This document shows, piece after piece, positions 8,261-17,134 of a stretch of DNA of 64,000 nucleotides. The position numbers and the translations under genes were made by a program. The DNA comes from Thermodesulfovibrionia bacterium (GTDB lineage Bacteria > Nitrospirota > Thermodesulfovibrionia > UBA6902). Every line of letters starts with the position of its first letter. The first letter of the stretch is position 1. A model generated the notes under the pieces. The model was not told where the DNA came from. It saw only the letters and a program-made list of their open reading frames with translations, and did no database searches. The stretch lies in the NCBI GenBank assembly GCA_030646035.1, contig JAUSMY010000056.1:131481-195480 (forward strand), read 5' to 3'.

Positions 8261-9112
8261 ATGGTAATGCGTCATCCTGAGTGGATAAAGGTGCCGATGT
8301 CCGGAATGCACAGGACCAAGAAGATACTGAGAGATCATGGCGTCTCAACAGTATGCGAAGAAGCAAGGTGCCCTAATCAGGGCAAGTGTTTTTCCCGTGA
8401 TGTGGCGACATTCATGATCCTTGGTGACAGGTGCACAAGGAACTGCTCTTTTTGCGCTGTTGAATCCGTGATCCCATACCCTCCGGATAGTGATGAGCCG
8501 GAGAAGGTAGCTGACGCTGCACATGCGCTTGGACTGAGATTTGTTGTAGTGACCTCTGTTACAAGAGATGACCTTTCTGATGGAGGCGCAGCCCAGTTTG
8601 CCGCAACCATCTATTCGTTAAGAAGAAAGATAAAGGGGATAAAGATCGAGGTGCTCACACCTGATTTCAGAGGTGATGCTGCTTCGTTGAAGACGGTTCT
8701 TGACGCAGGGCCTGATGTATATAATCATAACCTTGAGACTGTCCCCAGGCTCTATGCTGAAATAAGGCAAATGGCTGATTACTCAATTTCTCTGAATGTG
8801 TTAAAATCATCCAAGACTTTTCATCCTGAGATCAGGACAAAATCCGGTATAATGCTGGGGCTCGGAGAGAAAGGGGCGGAAGTAATATCTCTCATGGAGG
8901 ATCTTAGAAGCGTCAACTGTGACTTCCTGACCATAGGGCAGTACTTAAGGCCTGGCAGAGATAATCCGGCTGTTGTAGAATATGTGAGGCCTGAGATTTT
9001 TGAGCAGTATAAAAAGATCGGGCTTGAGATGGGATTTAAGGCGGTTGCTTCATCGCCTTTGACACGAAGCTCTATGAATGCTGATGAAATGTATAATGAG
9101 ATCAAAAAGTAA
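8261..9112 (+). CDS. lipA: Lipoyl synthase (radical SAM)
   Basis: LipA inserts two sulfurs into octanoyl groups on lipoyl domains. All three expected motifs are present: the auxiliary-cluster cysteines in CEEARCPNQGKCF, the radical SAM CX3CX2C in CTRNCSFCAV, and the C-terminal RSSMNA whose serine ligates the auxiliary cluster. At 283 residues it is at the short end for the family but complete. No lipB octanoyltransferase lies next to it. There are two possible ATGs six bases apart (8261 and 8267). Confidence 0.96.
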   Translation: MVMRHPEWIKVPMSGMHRTKKILRDHGVSTVCEEARCPNQGKCFSRDVATFMILGDRCTRNCSFCAVESVIPYPPDSDEPEKVADAAHALGLRFVVVTSVTRDDLSDGGAAQFAATIYSLRRKIKGIKIEVLTPDFRGDAASLKTVLDAGPDVYNHNLETVPRLYAEIRQMADYSISLNVLKSSKTFHPEIRTKSGIMLGLGEKGAEVISLMEDLRSVNCDFLTIGQYLRPGRDNPAVVEYVRPEIFEQYKKIGLEMGFKAVASSPLTRSSMNADEMYNEIKK

Positions 9113-9175
9113 ACATAACGAAATCTGTTTTTCAACATTTAACTTATAACTTAAAATTTTAAACGGGTTAATTAC

Positions 9176-10351
9176 ATGTACGAGTTCAATAGAGTCAAAC
9201 GCCTTCCGCCTTATGTCTTTGCAATTGTAAACAAGATCAAGATGGAGGCAAGAAGAAGGGGGGAGGACATCATCGACCTCGGAATGGGCAACCCTGACCT
9301 CCCGACACCAAAGCACATTGTTGACAAGCTTTGTGAAGCATCTCTGAATCCGAAGAACCACAGGTATTCAGCTTCTAAAGGCATCACGCAGTTAAGGCTT
9401 GCAATGGCTGAATGGTATAAGAGGCGTTTTGATGTTGACCTTGATCATGAGACCGAGGTTGTTGTCACTATAGGCTCAAAAGAGGGCCTCTCTCATCTTG
9501 CATATGCGATAATCGAGCCCGGAGACCTCGTGCTTACGCCGGCGCCTGCTTATCCGATCCATCCATATAGTTTTATACTTGCCGGGGGTGATGTGAGAAG
9601 CATACCTGTTCAAAAAGATATTGACTTCTTCAAGAGCATGGAAGATGCTTTTAAATCTGCCTGGCCGAGGCCCAAGGTGCTGCTCATAAACTTTCCGCAC
9701 AATCCGACCACCGCGTGCACTGAGCTGCCGTTCTTTGAGAAGATCGTCGATTTTGCGAAAGAGAACAATATTATCGTGATCCATGATTTCGCTTATGCCG
9801 ACCTTGTTTTTGACGGCTATAAAGCGCCGAGCTTTATGCAGGCAAAGGGCGCGAAGGATGTGGGCGTGGAATTTTTCTCACTCACAAAGAGCTATTCCAT
9901 GGCGGGCTGGAGAGTCGGGTTCTGTGTTGGGAATCCCGAGGTAGTAGGAGCGCTGACTACCATAAAGAGCTATCTGGATTATGGAATGTTCCAGCCGATA
10001 CAGATAGCGAGCATTATCGCATTAAGGGGTGACCAGAGCTGTGTAACTGAAATTGCAAAGACTTATGAACACAGAAGGGATGTGCTTATTCAGGGGCTGA
10101 ATGCTGCGGGATGGCACATAGAGCCTCCGAAGGCTACCATGTTTGCATGGGCTGAAATACCAGATGAATTCAAGAGCATGGGTTCTCTTGAGTTTACAAA
10201 GTTTCTCTTAAAAGAGGCTGGAGTTGCCGTCTCTCCGGGAATAGGTTTCGGCCAGGCAGGCGAAGGTTTTGTCAGATTCGCGCTTGTTGAGAACGAACAT
10301 AGAATAAGACAGGCAACAAGAGGCATTAAGAAGGCGTTGGGTTCAGGTTAA
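9176..10351 (+). CDS. alaC: AlaC-type class I/II aminotransferase
   Basis: This 391-residue PLP aminotransferase has an N-terminus ([20 protein letters not shown] then [12 protein letters not shown]) characteristic of the AlaC/DapL-like group of glutamate-pyruvate or LL-diaminopimelate aminotransferases. The PLP lysine lies in [14 protein letters not shown] and the substrate-binding arginine in the C-terminal FVRFAL segment. It sits 146 bp ahead of the hom operon, which suits an amino acid biosynthesis role. Sequence alone does not separate alanine formation from a diaminopimelate role; I favour AlaC from the N-terminal signature. Confidence 0.8.
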   Translation: MYEFNRVKRLPPYVFAIVNKIKMEARRRGEDIIDLGMGNPDLPTPKHIVDKLCEASLNPKNHRYSASKGITQLRLAMAEWYKRRFDVDLDHETEVVVTIGSKEGLSHLAYAIIEPGDLVLTPAPAYPIHPYSFILAGGDVRSIPVQKDIDFFKSMEDAFKSAWPRPKVLLINFPHNPTTACTELPFFEKIVDFAKENNIIVIHDFAYADLVFDGYKAPSFMQAKGAKDVGVEFFSLTKSYSMAGWRVGFCVGNPEVVGALTTIKSYLDYGMFQPIQIASIIALRGDQSCVTEIAKTYEHRRDVLIQGLNAAGWHIEPPKATMFAWAEIPDEFKSMGSLEFTKFLLKEAGVAVSPGIGFGQAGEGFVRFALVENEHRIRQATRGIKKALGSG

Positions 10352-10497
10352 AGCCGCAGACATTCTGCCGCTCTCCAGTTTTCAATAATCTCTCTACTAC
10401 TTTGCCGTCAACTCTTGAATAAATTTCAAGGGTTATCGCATAATACTACTTCCAATATTTAATTAAGATATAGTCTATACAAAAGGATCAATGGGTT

Positions 10498-11808
10498 ATG
10501 ACGGATAGATCAGAAATAAATGTCGGCATAATAGGCTTCGGCACTGTAGGCACAGGAACAGCTCGTATCCTTCTAAATCAGGCCAGGGAGATCGAGAGAA
10601 GAATAGGTTTTCCTGTCAGGCTTAAGAGAATAGCTGATCTTGATATTAAGAAGGACAGGGGATTGAAGCTTCCCAAAGGGATGCTCGTTAATAATGTTTC
10701 AGCTGTTATTAACAACCCTGAGATAGATATAGTTGTCGAGCTTATAGGAGGAATTCATCCTGCAAAGGAATTCGTTCTTAATGCCTTGAAGAATTCCAAG
10801 CATGTTGTCACAGCCAATAAGGCGTTGCTTGCGACTGAAGGCCGGCTTCTGTTTAATGCCGCAAAGAAGTATAAAGTAGCCCTTGGCTTTGAGGCAGCGG
10901 TTGCAGGCGCCATACCTATTATCAAGGTTGTGCGCGAGTCAATGGCAGGCGACAGGATCAAATCGATATACGGGATAATCAACGGTACAGCAAACTATAT
11001 TCTTTCAAAGATGACCTATGAGGGTATGGATTTCACAACCGCGCTCAATGAGGCAAAGGCGCTTGGATATGCAGAGGCAGACCCGACATTTGATATTGAA
11101 GGGATTGACTCGGCCCACAAGATAGCGATACTTGCTTCGCTCTGTTTCGGGCTTCCATTTTCATTTAAGAAGATATATACAGAGGGCATAACAGGCATTG
11201 CTCCGATAGATATCCAGTTCGCAACTGAATTCGGCTACAAGATAAAACTTCTTGCCATAGCCAAACAGTCAGGAAACGAGGTCGAGGTAAGGGTGCATCC
11301 GACAATGCTGCCGAAGGACTATCTCATTTCAAATGTCAATGGTGTGCTTAATGCTGTATATATTGAGAGCGAGGCGGCAGGCCCCGGTTTGTACTACGGC
11401 AGAGGTGCGGGAGAGATGCCCACGGGCAATGCAGTTGTCAGCGATATAATTGATATAGCAAGAGGCATCAAGAACTGTTCTCAGCAGAGGATACAGGGAT
11501 TGGGTATGCCTGAGAATCCTGGTGTTACCTTTAAGAATATGGACGATGTCTATACATCATACTATCTGAGATTGACCGCATTGGATAAACCCGGTGTCCT
11601 TTCACGGATATCCGGTATCCTGGGTAAACATAATATAAGTATCAGATCCATGATACAGAAGAGCAGGGAGAAGAAGGCTGTGCCGGTTGTCATGATGACC
11701 CATAAGGCAAGGGAAAAGGATATGGCAAAGGCGCTGAGGGAGATCAATAAACTCTCCAGTGTTGCTGAAAAGACGGTATTTATAAGAGTTGAGGGCGAAG
11801 AGGAATAG
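10498..11808 (+). CDS. hom: Homoserine dehydrogenase with ACT domain
   Basis: Hom reduces aspartate semialdehyde to homoserine. The 436-residue protein has the NAD(P) Rossmann motif GFGTVGTGTARIL, the catalytic-domain hallmark YGIINGTANYILSKM and the EADP motif, then a C-terminal ACT domain (from about residue 350, YYLRLTALDKPGVLSRISGIL) that normally binds threonine for feedback control. It is the first gene of a seven-gene operon. The stop codon abuts the GTG start of the TusA-like gene. The upstream 146 bp holds a CTTGAA-N5-TTCAAG dyad at 10414-10430 of unknown meaning. Confidence 0.95.
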   Translation: MTDRSEINVGIIGFGTVGTGTARILLNQAREIERRIGFPVRLKRIADLDIKKDRGLKLPKGMLVNNVSAVINNPEIDIVVELIGGIHPAKEFVLNALKNSKHVVTANKALLATEGRLLFNAAKKYKVALGFEAAVAGAIPIIKVVRESMAGDRIKSIYGIINGTANYILSKMTYEGMDFTTALNEAKALGYAEADPTFDIEGIDSAHKIAILASLCFGLPFSFKKIYTEGITGIAPIDIQFATEFGYKIKLLAIAKQSGNEVEVRVHPTMLPKDYLISNVNGVLNAVYIESEAAGPGLYYGRGAGEMPTGNAVVSDIIDIARGIKNCSQQRIQGLGMPENPGVTFKNMDDVYTSYYLRLTALDKPGVLSRISGILGKHNISIRSMIQKSREKKAVPVVMMTHKAREKDMAKALREINKLSSVAEKTVFIRVEGEEE

Positions 11809-12057
11809 GTGGGAGAAATAAAGGCTGATAAACATCTCGATATAAGAGGCGTTTTCTGTCCTTACACCCTTGTGAAGTCAAAACTTGCCATGGAGGATAT
11901 TGAGGTGGGGCAGGTGCTTCGCATAATTCTTGATTACCCTGAGGCTGCCGTCAGTATTCCAAAGGCCATGATCAATTACGGGCATAATGTTATCAGTGTG
12001 GAAAAGATAGATGATAAAGATTGGGTCGTTTTCGTAAGGAAAGAGGTAGAGGATTAA
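11809..12057 (+). CDS. TusA/SirA-family sulfur carrier
   Basis: This 82-residue protein carries the TusA signature LDIRGVFCPYTLVKSK, in which the cysteine of the CP motif accepts a persulfide. TusA-type proteins pass sulfur between desulfurases or sulfite/sulfide metabolism and acceptor enzymes in the cytoplasm. The gene starts with GTG directly after the hom stop and its last base overlaps the next ATG, so it is translationally embedded in the hom operon. That position between hom and a ThiF-like gene points to sulfur delivery for amino acid synthesis rather than tRNA thiolation. Confidence 0.88.
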   Translation: MGEIKADKHLDIRGVFCPYTLVKSKLAMEDIEVGQVLRIILDYPEAAVSIPKAMINYGHNVISVEKIDDKDWVVFVRKEVED

Positions 12058-12857
12058 TGGATTTCACAGAAGAGCAATTAAACAGGTACAGCAGGCACAT
12101 AATTCTGCCGGAGGTCGGCGGCAAGGGGCAGAAGAAGATATCTGCCGCAAAGGTATTGATAGCAGGCGCAGGCGGGCTCGGCTGCCCGGTGGGTTACTAT
12201 CTTGCAGCTGCCGGAGTCGGCACAATAGCAATGGTAGATAATGACCTGGTTGAACTCAGCAACCTCCAGAGGCAGATCGCCCACAGCGTCAGTACGCTTG
12301 GAGTAAATAAAGCAGACTCTTGCAAGAGGACATTTGAGGGGCTTAACCCTGATGTGAATGTTGTCACTATAAAAGAGAGGCTGAACAGCAAAAATATTCT
12401 CGGCATCATAGCTGACTATGATATTATTATTGACGGTACGGATAACTTCCCCACCAGGTATCTGATAAACGATGCATGTGTAATGACCGGGAAACCGCTT
12501 GTCAGCGGAGCCATACTGAGATTTGAAGGGCAGGTGACTACAATAATGCCGGGAGAAGGGCACTGCTACCGCTGCCTGTTTGAAGAAGCGCCTCCGCCGG
12601 GACTTGTTCCTTCATGCCAGGAGGCAGGCGTGCTTGGAGTCCTTCCGGGAGTGATAGGCGCATTACAGGCGACCGAGGTGCTTAAGCTTATACTCGGCAA
12701 GGGCAAACCGTTGATGAACCAGCTTTTGATATATGATGCGCTTGGTGTAAACTTCAGAAAGGTGAAGGTGCCCAAGAATCCGGACTGCAAGGTATGCGGC
12801 GCGAACCCGACCATTACTGAATTAAAAGACTGTGAAGAAGAATACTGTTCAATATAG
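12057..12857 (+). CDS. MoeB/ThiF/HesA-family sulfur-carrier adenylyltransferase
   Basis: This 266-residue E1-like enzyme should adenylate the C-terminal glycine of a MoaD/ThiS-type carrier before it becomes a thiocarboxylate. Visible motifs are RYSRHIILPEVGGKGQ at the N-terminus, the nucleotide loop GAGGLGCP, the arginine-bearing NLQRQ segment and two CxxC zinc pairs (CYRC and CKVC). A cysteine in PSCQEAGVLG is the likely conjugating residue. It has no rhodanese domain, so sulfur must come from another protein such as the adjacent TusA. I chose ATG 12057, overlapping the tusA stop by one base, over an in-frame upstream start at 12021. Confidence 0.9.
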   Translation: MDFTEEQLNRYSRHIILPEVGGKGQKKISAAKVLIAGAGGLGCPVGYYLAAAGVGTIAMVDNDLVELSNLQRQIAHSVSTLGVNKADSCKRTFEGLNPDVNVVTIKERLNSKNILGIIADYDIIIDGTDNFPTRYLINDACVMTGKPLVSGAILRFEGQVTTIMPGEGHCYRCLFEEAPPPGLVPSCQEAGVLGVLPGVIGALQATEVLKLILGKGKPLMNQLLIYDALGVNFRKVKVPKNPDCKVCGANPTITELKDCEEEYCSI

Positions 12858-12874
12858 ATAGATAAGGTGAAATT

Positions 12875-14122
12875 ATGAGTTTTGTTAAAGGGCTTAAATG
12901 CAGGGAGTGTGGAAGAGAATACAACGTAGACCCTATATATGTGTGCGAATTCTGTTTCGGGCCTCTTGAAGTTGTCTATGACTATGACGGCATAAAAAAT
13001 ACGCTGACCAGAGAGCTGATAGAGTCAAGGCCTCAAAATCTCTGGCGCTACAGGGAGCTTCTTCCTATTGAGGGAGAGCCGACTACAGCATTACATACAG
13101 GATATACGCCTCTTATAAAGGCTGATAACCTTGCGGCGCATCTTGGCCTTAAGTCGCTCTATCTTAAAGACGATACAGTTGCTCATCCTACTCTTTCATT
13201 CAAGGACAGGGTTGTTGCTGTGGCTCTTGCCAAGGCAAAGGAGTTCGGGTTCGATACCGTTGCATGCGCATCTACAGGCAACCTTGCGCATTCAGTCTCT
13301 GCGCACGGTGCAATGGCAGGATTCAAGAGGTTCGTCTTTATACCCGCAAGCCTTGAAAAGAGCAAGATCATAGCTTCACTTGTGTATGAGCCGAACCTCA
13401 TCGCGGTTGATGGAAATTATGACGAGGTAAACAGGCTCTGCAGCGAGGTTGCCAATAAATATCGCTGGGCATTTGTCAATATCAACATAAGGCCGTTCTA
13501 CGCTGAGGGCTCCAAGTCTCAGGGGTATGAGATAATCGAACAGTTAGGCTGGAAGGCTCCTGACGCGGTTGTTGTGCCGTGCGCCAGCGGTTCCCTCATG
13601 ACAAAGATATGGAAGAGCTTTAAAGAGATGAAGAAGATAGGTCTTATTGATGAGATGAAGACAAAGGTCTTCAGCGCGCAGGCAACAGGATGTTCGCCTA
13701 TCGTGACCGCCATCAAGGCAGGTATCGATGTTATAAAACCTGTTAAGCCTGATACGATCGCAAAATCACTTGCGATCGGCAATCCTGCTGACGGCTTCTA
13801 CGCAACACAGGTAATAAAAGAGAGCGGCGGTTATGGGGAAGACGTATCTGATGATGAAATAGTTGAGGCTATCAAGCTAATGGCAAGAACTGAAGGTGTC
13901 TTTGCCGAGACCGCAGGAGGCGTCACACTTGCGTCTGCCATAAAGCTTATTAAGAGCGGCCATATAAAGAAGGATGATGTAACTGTTCTCTGCATTACAG
14001 GCAACGGTTTGAAGACACAGGAAGCATTGATAGGAAAGACAGTTGAGCCGCATTATATAAAGCCCAAGCTTGGCGCTTTTGAAGAGGTTCTTGAGAAGAT
14101 AAACTCTGGTTCAAAAAAGTAA
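12875..14122 (+). CDS. thrC: Threonine synthase-like PLP enzyme with N-terminal zinc ribbon
   Basis: This 415-residue fold-type II PLP enzyme of the archaeal-type ThrC group starts with a zinc ribbon (CRECGREY then CEFCFGPLEVVYDYD). The PLP lysine is in LSFKDRV, and the phosphate-binding glycine-rich loop is at the end of the protein (CITGNGLK). Canonical activity would be O-phosphohomoserine to threonine. A second, shorter ThrC lies 0.6 kb downstream, so one of the two may do another job. Methanosarcinal cysteate synthase and mycobacterial CysM show that this fold can take sulfur nucleophiles. It stands just before the MoaD-like carrier gene. Confidence 0.85.
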   Translation: MSFVKGLKCRECGREYNVDPIYVCEFCFGPLEVVYDYDGIKNTLTRELIESRPQNLWRYRELLPIEGEPTTALHTGYTPLIKADNLAAHLGLKSLYLKDDTVAHPTLSFKDRVVAVALAKAKEFGFDTVACASTGNLAHSVSAHGAMAGFKRFVFIPASLEKSKIIASLVYEPNLIAVDGNYDEVNRLCSEVANKYRWAFVNINIRPFYAEGSKSQGYEIIEQLGWKAPDAVVVPCASGSLMTKIWKSFKEMKKIGLIDEMKTKVFSAQATGCSPIVTAIKAGIDVIKPVKPDTIAKSLAIGNPADGFYATQVIKESGGYGEDVSDDEIVEAIKLMARTEGVFAETAGGVTLASAIKLIKSGHIKKDDVTVLCITGNGLKTQEALIGKTVEPHYIKPKLGAFEEVLEKINSGSKK

Positions 14123-14145
14123 TCGTATAACGGGAGGTAATATAA

Positions 14146-14421
14146 ATGTCTGTTAAAGTAATGATACCTGTACCGCTTCAGAGGCTGACGCAGGGGCAGG
14201 AAACGGTAGATGGTGAAGCAGGAACTGTAATATCACTTATAAAAGACCTTGATCAGAAGTACAGCGGCATCGCAGAGAGGATATGCGAGGGCGATAAGAT
14301 CAGAAGGTTTGTGAATATCTATGTCAATGAAGAAGATATCAGGTTCATGAGCAATGAAGAGACATTAGTCAAAGATGGAGATGAGGTCTCTATAGTCCCT
14401 GCGATAGCAGGAGGGTTCTAA
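14146..14421 (+). CDS. MoaD/ThiS-family sulfur carrier with a C-terminal GGF
   Basis: This 91-residue ubiquitin-fold carrier has a core typical of MoaD/CysO-type proteins (VNIYVNEEDIRFMSNEETLVKDGDEVSIVPAIAGG). The ending is unusual: the di-glycine is followed by one phenylalanine before TAA. Adenylation and thiocarboxylation need a free Gly-Gly end, so that residue would have to be removed, as JAMM-type proteases do for HcyS and QbsE in other bacteria. I see no JAMM protease in this window. A good GGGAGG site at 14131-14136 precedes the ATG. It sits between two ThrC paralogues. Confidence 0.9.
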   Translation: MSVKVMIPVPLQRLTQGQETVDGEAGTVISLIKDLDQKYSGIAERICEGDKIRRFVNIYVNEEDIRFMSNEETLVKDGDEVSIVPAIAGGF

Positions 14422-14476
14422 TAATTATTACTCAGGACTTTTTATCTGTGTGATCGATTTTATCGGAGGTTGAATA

Positions 14477-14713
14477 ATGAAGAGAAGGGTTAGGTTGACA
14501 TTCCCGCAGCACCTGATTCAGGAGCCGGTGATATTTATGATGGCTAAGGATTTCAATATAATGCCCAGCATAAGAAGGGCAAGGGTCACTGATACCGTTG
14601 GCGAGATGGTGCTTGAGCTTAATGGTGAAGAAAATGACCTCAGTAATGGAATTGCGTATCTCAGGGAGCAAGGCATTGATGTGGAGCTTGTCGAGGGTGA
14701 TATCGTAGAATGA
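14477..14713 (+). CDS. NIL-domain protein
   Basis: This 78-residue protein consists of just a NIL domain (ferredoxin-like fold first known as the C-terminal domain of the methionine ABC transporter ATPase MetN): [24 protein letters not shown], then a GEMVLELNG strand and a final helix. Free-standing NIL domains, often with ferredoxins, occur with anaerobic homocysteine synthesis genes (the COG1900/NIL-ferredoxin pair). Its place between a sulfur carrier and ThrC2 supports a role in methionine or homocysteine supply. Its stop overlaps the thrC2 ATG (ATGA). Confidence 0.85.
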   Translation: MKRRVRLTFPQHLIQEPVIFMMAKDFNIMPSIRRARVTDTVGEMVLELNGEENDLSNGIAYLREQGIDVELVEGDIVE

Positions 14714-15783
14714 GTATGAAGCCCTGGCCCGGATTGATCGAGAGCTATAGAAAATTTCTGCCTGTAACTGACAGCACGCCTGTCATTACACTTAATGAGG
14801 GCAATACGCCTCTCATCAAGGCATCTCGCATAAATGAGGTTGTTAACGCTGACATAGAACTTTATTTTAAATTTGAGGGCTCTAACCCGAGCGGCTCCTT
14901 TAAAGACCGCGGCATGACCCTTGCAATAACCAAGGCTGTTGAAGAAGGGACAAAGGCTGTTATCTGCGCTTCAACCGGCAACACATCCGCCTCTGCCGCG
15001 GCATACTCTGCAAAGGCTGATATATCATGTATCGTTCTTATTCCTGAAGGCAAGATAGCCATGGGCAAGCTGGCTCAGGCGATGATACACGGCTCTATGG
15101 TAATCCAGGTTGACGGCAACTTTGATGAGGCGCTTAATATTGTTAAGGAGATCGTAAAAAGGCATCCAATTTCACTTGTGAATTCAATTAACCCTTTCAG
15201 GATAGAGGGGCAGAAGACAGCGGCGTTTGAGGTCTGCGACCAGCTTGGCTTCGCTCCCGTCTTCCACGCACTGCCTGTTGGGAATGCAGGCAATATTACA
15301 GCTTACTGGAAAGGATACAAAGAGTATAAAGAAGCAGGTATAAGCTCTTCACTGCCGAAGATGCTCGGCTTTCAGGCTGCCGGAGCTGCGCCTATCGTAC
15401 TCGGGCACCCGGTTGAGAAACCTGAAACAATAGCTACTGCCATCAGGATAGGCAATCCTGCCAGCTGGAAAGGCGCTGAGAATGCGAGGGATGAATCCGG
15501 AGGCGTGATCGATTCTGTTACCGATGATGAGATCCTTCAGGCATATCAGTTCATCGCGTCAAGGGAAGGCATTTTCTGCGAGCCTGCATCAGCTGCATCT
15601 CTTGCAGGAGTAATTAAGCTTTCCAATCAAGGCTATTTCTCTAAAGGCGGCACAGTCGTCTGTACTCTGACAGGCAACGGACTCAAGGATCCGGATAATG
15701 CAATTAAGCTCTCTGAGCCACCGATAAAGGTCAAGGCTGATATCTCTGCGATAGAGGACGCATTAAGAGGTTGTTGTATATAG
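14710..15783 (+). CDS. thrC: Threonine synthase, short bacterial type
   Basis: This 357-residue protein matches the length and motifs of the Bacillus-type threonine synthase: [10 protein letters not shown], the PLP lysine in [21 protein letters not shown] and [11 protein letters not shown]. It should convert O-phosphohomoserine to threonine. The gene overlaps the NIL gene by four bases (ATGA) and closes the hom operon. It lacks the N-terminal zinc ribbon of the paralogue at 12875. Of the two, this one looks the more conventional threonine synthase. Confidence 0.92.
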   Translation: MSMKPWPGLIESYRKFLPVTDSTPVITLNEGNTPLIKASRINEVVNADIELYFKFEGSNPSGSFKDRGMTLAITKAVEEGTKAVICASTGNTSASAAAYSAKADISCIVLIPEGKIAMGKLAQAMIHGSMVIQVDGNFDEALNIVKEIVKRHPISLVNSINPFRIEGQKTAAFEVCDQLGFAPVFHALPVGNAGNITAYWKGYKEYKEAGISSSLPKMLGFQAAGAAPIVLGHPVEKPETIATAIRIGNPASWKGAENARDESGGVIDSVTDDEILQAYQFIASREGIFCEPASAASLAGVIKLSNQGYFSKGGTVVCTLTGNGLKDPDNAIKLSEPPIKVKADISAIEDALRGCCI

Positions 15784-15922
15784 CCCGCTTCTAACTATTA
15801 CCTTCTTTTCACTCTTTTGTAACTGCATCAATATCTGCCGGCATGTTATGAATTTTTTGTGTATCAGGCAGCATCGGCCATGTTATTGGCCTGAATATAT
15901 AGATTATTAACAGGAGATCATC

Positions 15923-17023
15923 ATGGCTTTAAGTATAGGTATCGTCGGACTTCCGAATGTTGGAAAATCGACACTCTTTAACGCGCTTACAAAGGCGCAA
16001 AATGCAGCTGCTGCAAATTACCCTTTCTGCACCATAGAACCTAACAAGGCGATAGTTGCGGTTCCTGACAAGCGGCTGGATCATTTATCAGACATTGTAA
16101 ATCCTGAAAGAGTACAGAACGCTATCGTGGAGTTCACTGACATTGCCGGTCTTGTAAGAGGAGCATCAAAAGGTGAGGGCCTCGGCAATCAGTTCCTTTC
16201 GCATATAAGAGAGACCTCGGCGATCGTACATGTAGTGAGATGTTTTGAGAGCGAATCGATAATACACGTTGACGGCACTGTTAATCCTCTGCGTGATATC
16301 GAGGTCATAAACACAGAGCTGGTGCTTGCCGATATTCAGGCGCTTGAGAACAAGATATCACGCCTTGATAAACAGGCAAAATTTGATAAGAAAGTTCAGC
16401 CGCTGCTTGATGTGGCAAAGAGAACGCTCGATCATCTGAACACAGGCAAGCCTGCAATCAGCTTCAGCGAACGTGAATCCGATGCCTTTATGGAGATGAT
16501 CAAAGATGTGCGGCTTATCTCTTTAAAGCCTGTGATATACGCTGCCAATGTCGATGAAGAAGGCCTTGCAGAGGATAACGATCATGTTAAGGCGGTTCAC
16601 ATGTTTGCCGCTGAGCAGAATGCACATTCTGTAAAGATATGCGCAAAGATCGAAGAAGAGATGTCCGGGATGAGCGATGAGGAGCGCGATGAATTTCTCG
16701 ATGCTCTCGGCGTATCTGAAGGCGGGCTCAGCCAGATCATCCACCACGGTTATCACGCGCTCGGTCTGATAAGTTATTTTACAGCCGGCGTCAAAGAGGT
16801 CCGCGCATGGACTATCGAGCGCGGATGGAAGGCTCCAAAGGCTGCTGCTGTAATTCATAATGATTTTGAACGCGGCTTTATACGCGCTGAGGTCATTGCC
16901 TATGAGAATTTTATTGAGCATGAAGGCGAAGCAGGCGCAAGGACAGCAGGCAAGCTCCGCACAGAAGGCAAGGAGTATGTCGTCTGCAACGGCGATGTCA
17001 TGCATTTCCTCTTCAACGTTTGA
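15923..17023 (+). CDS. ychF: Redox-regulated ATPase YchF (Obg family)
   Basis: YchF is a ribosome-associated P-loop NTPase that prefers ATP. The 366-residue protein begins with GIVGLPNVGKSTLFNALT, contains NYPFCTIEPN and DIAGLVRGASKGEGLGNQFL, and ends in a TGS domain with RAWTIERGWKAPKAAAVIHNDFERGFIRAEV. All are diagnostic. It is a single gene after a 139-bp gap from thrC2, with AACAGGAG before the ATG, and is followed by a clear terminator. Confidence 0.97.
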   Translation: MALSIGIVGLPNVGKSTLFNALTKAQNAAAANYPFCTIEPNKAIVAVPDKRLDHLSDIVNPERVQNAIVEFTDIAGLVRGASKGEGLGNQFLSHIRETSAIVHVVRCFESESIIHVDGTVNPLRDIEVINTELVLADIQALENKISRLDKQAKFDKKVQPLLDVAKRTLDHLNTGKPAISFSERESDAFMEMIKDVRLISLKPVIYAANVDEEGLAEDNDHVKAVHMFAAEQNAHSVKICAKIEEEMSGMSDEERDEFLDALGVSEGGLSQIIHHGYHALGLISYFTAGVKEVRAWTIERGWKAPKAAAVIHNDFERGFIRAEVIAYENFIEHEGEAGARTAGKLRTEGKEYVVCNGDVMHFLFNV

Positions 17024-17058
17024 TCAGCATTCCTTTTAATCTGCCATATAATTATTTC

Positions 17059-17098
17059 AAAGAATAGGGCATATGACTGCTCTATTCTTTTGTCTTTT
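17059..17098 (+). terminator. Rho-independent terminator after ychF
   Basis: A 9-bp stem (AAAGAATAG at 17059-17067 pairing with CTATTCTTT at 17082-17090) with a 14-base loop is followed by a T-rich run. It lies 36 bp after the ychF stop and ends that transcription unit before the large envelope gene. Confidence 0.7.
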
Positions 17099-17134
17099 AA
17101 TGGCATATAATTTTAAAAAAGCGGATACTGAATA

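Noticed and set aside
10352..10497. Riboswitch or leader attenuator ahead of hom
   Set aside because: There is a weak GC hairpin at 10352-10370 with a mismatch and no T-run, and a small CTTGAA dyad at 10414-10430. Neither forms a known riboswitch fold, and I see no leader peptide rich in threonine or methionine codons.
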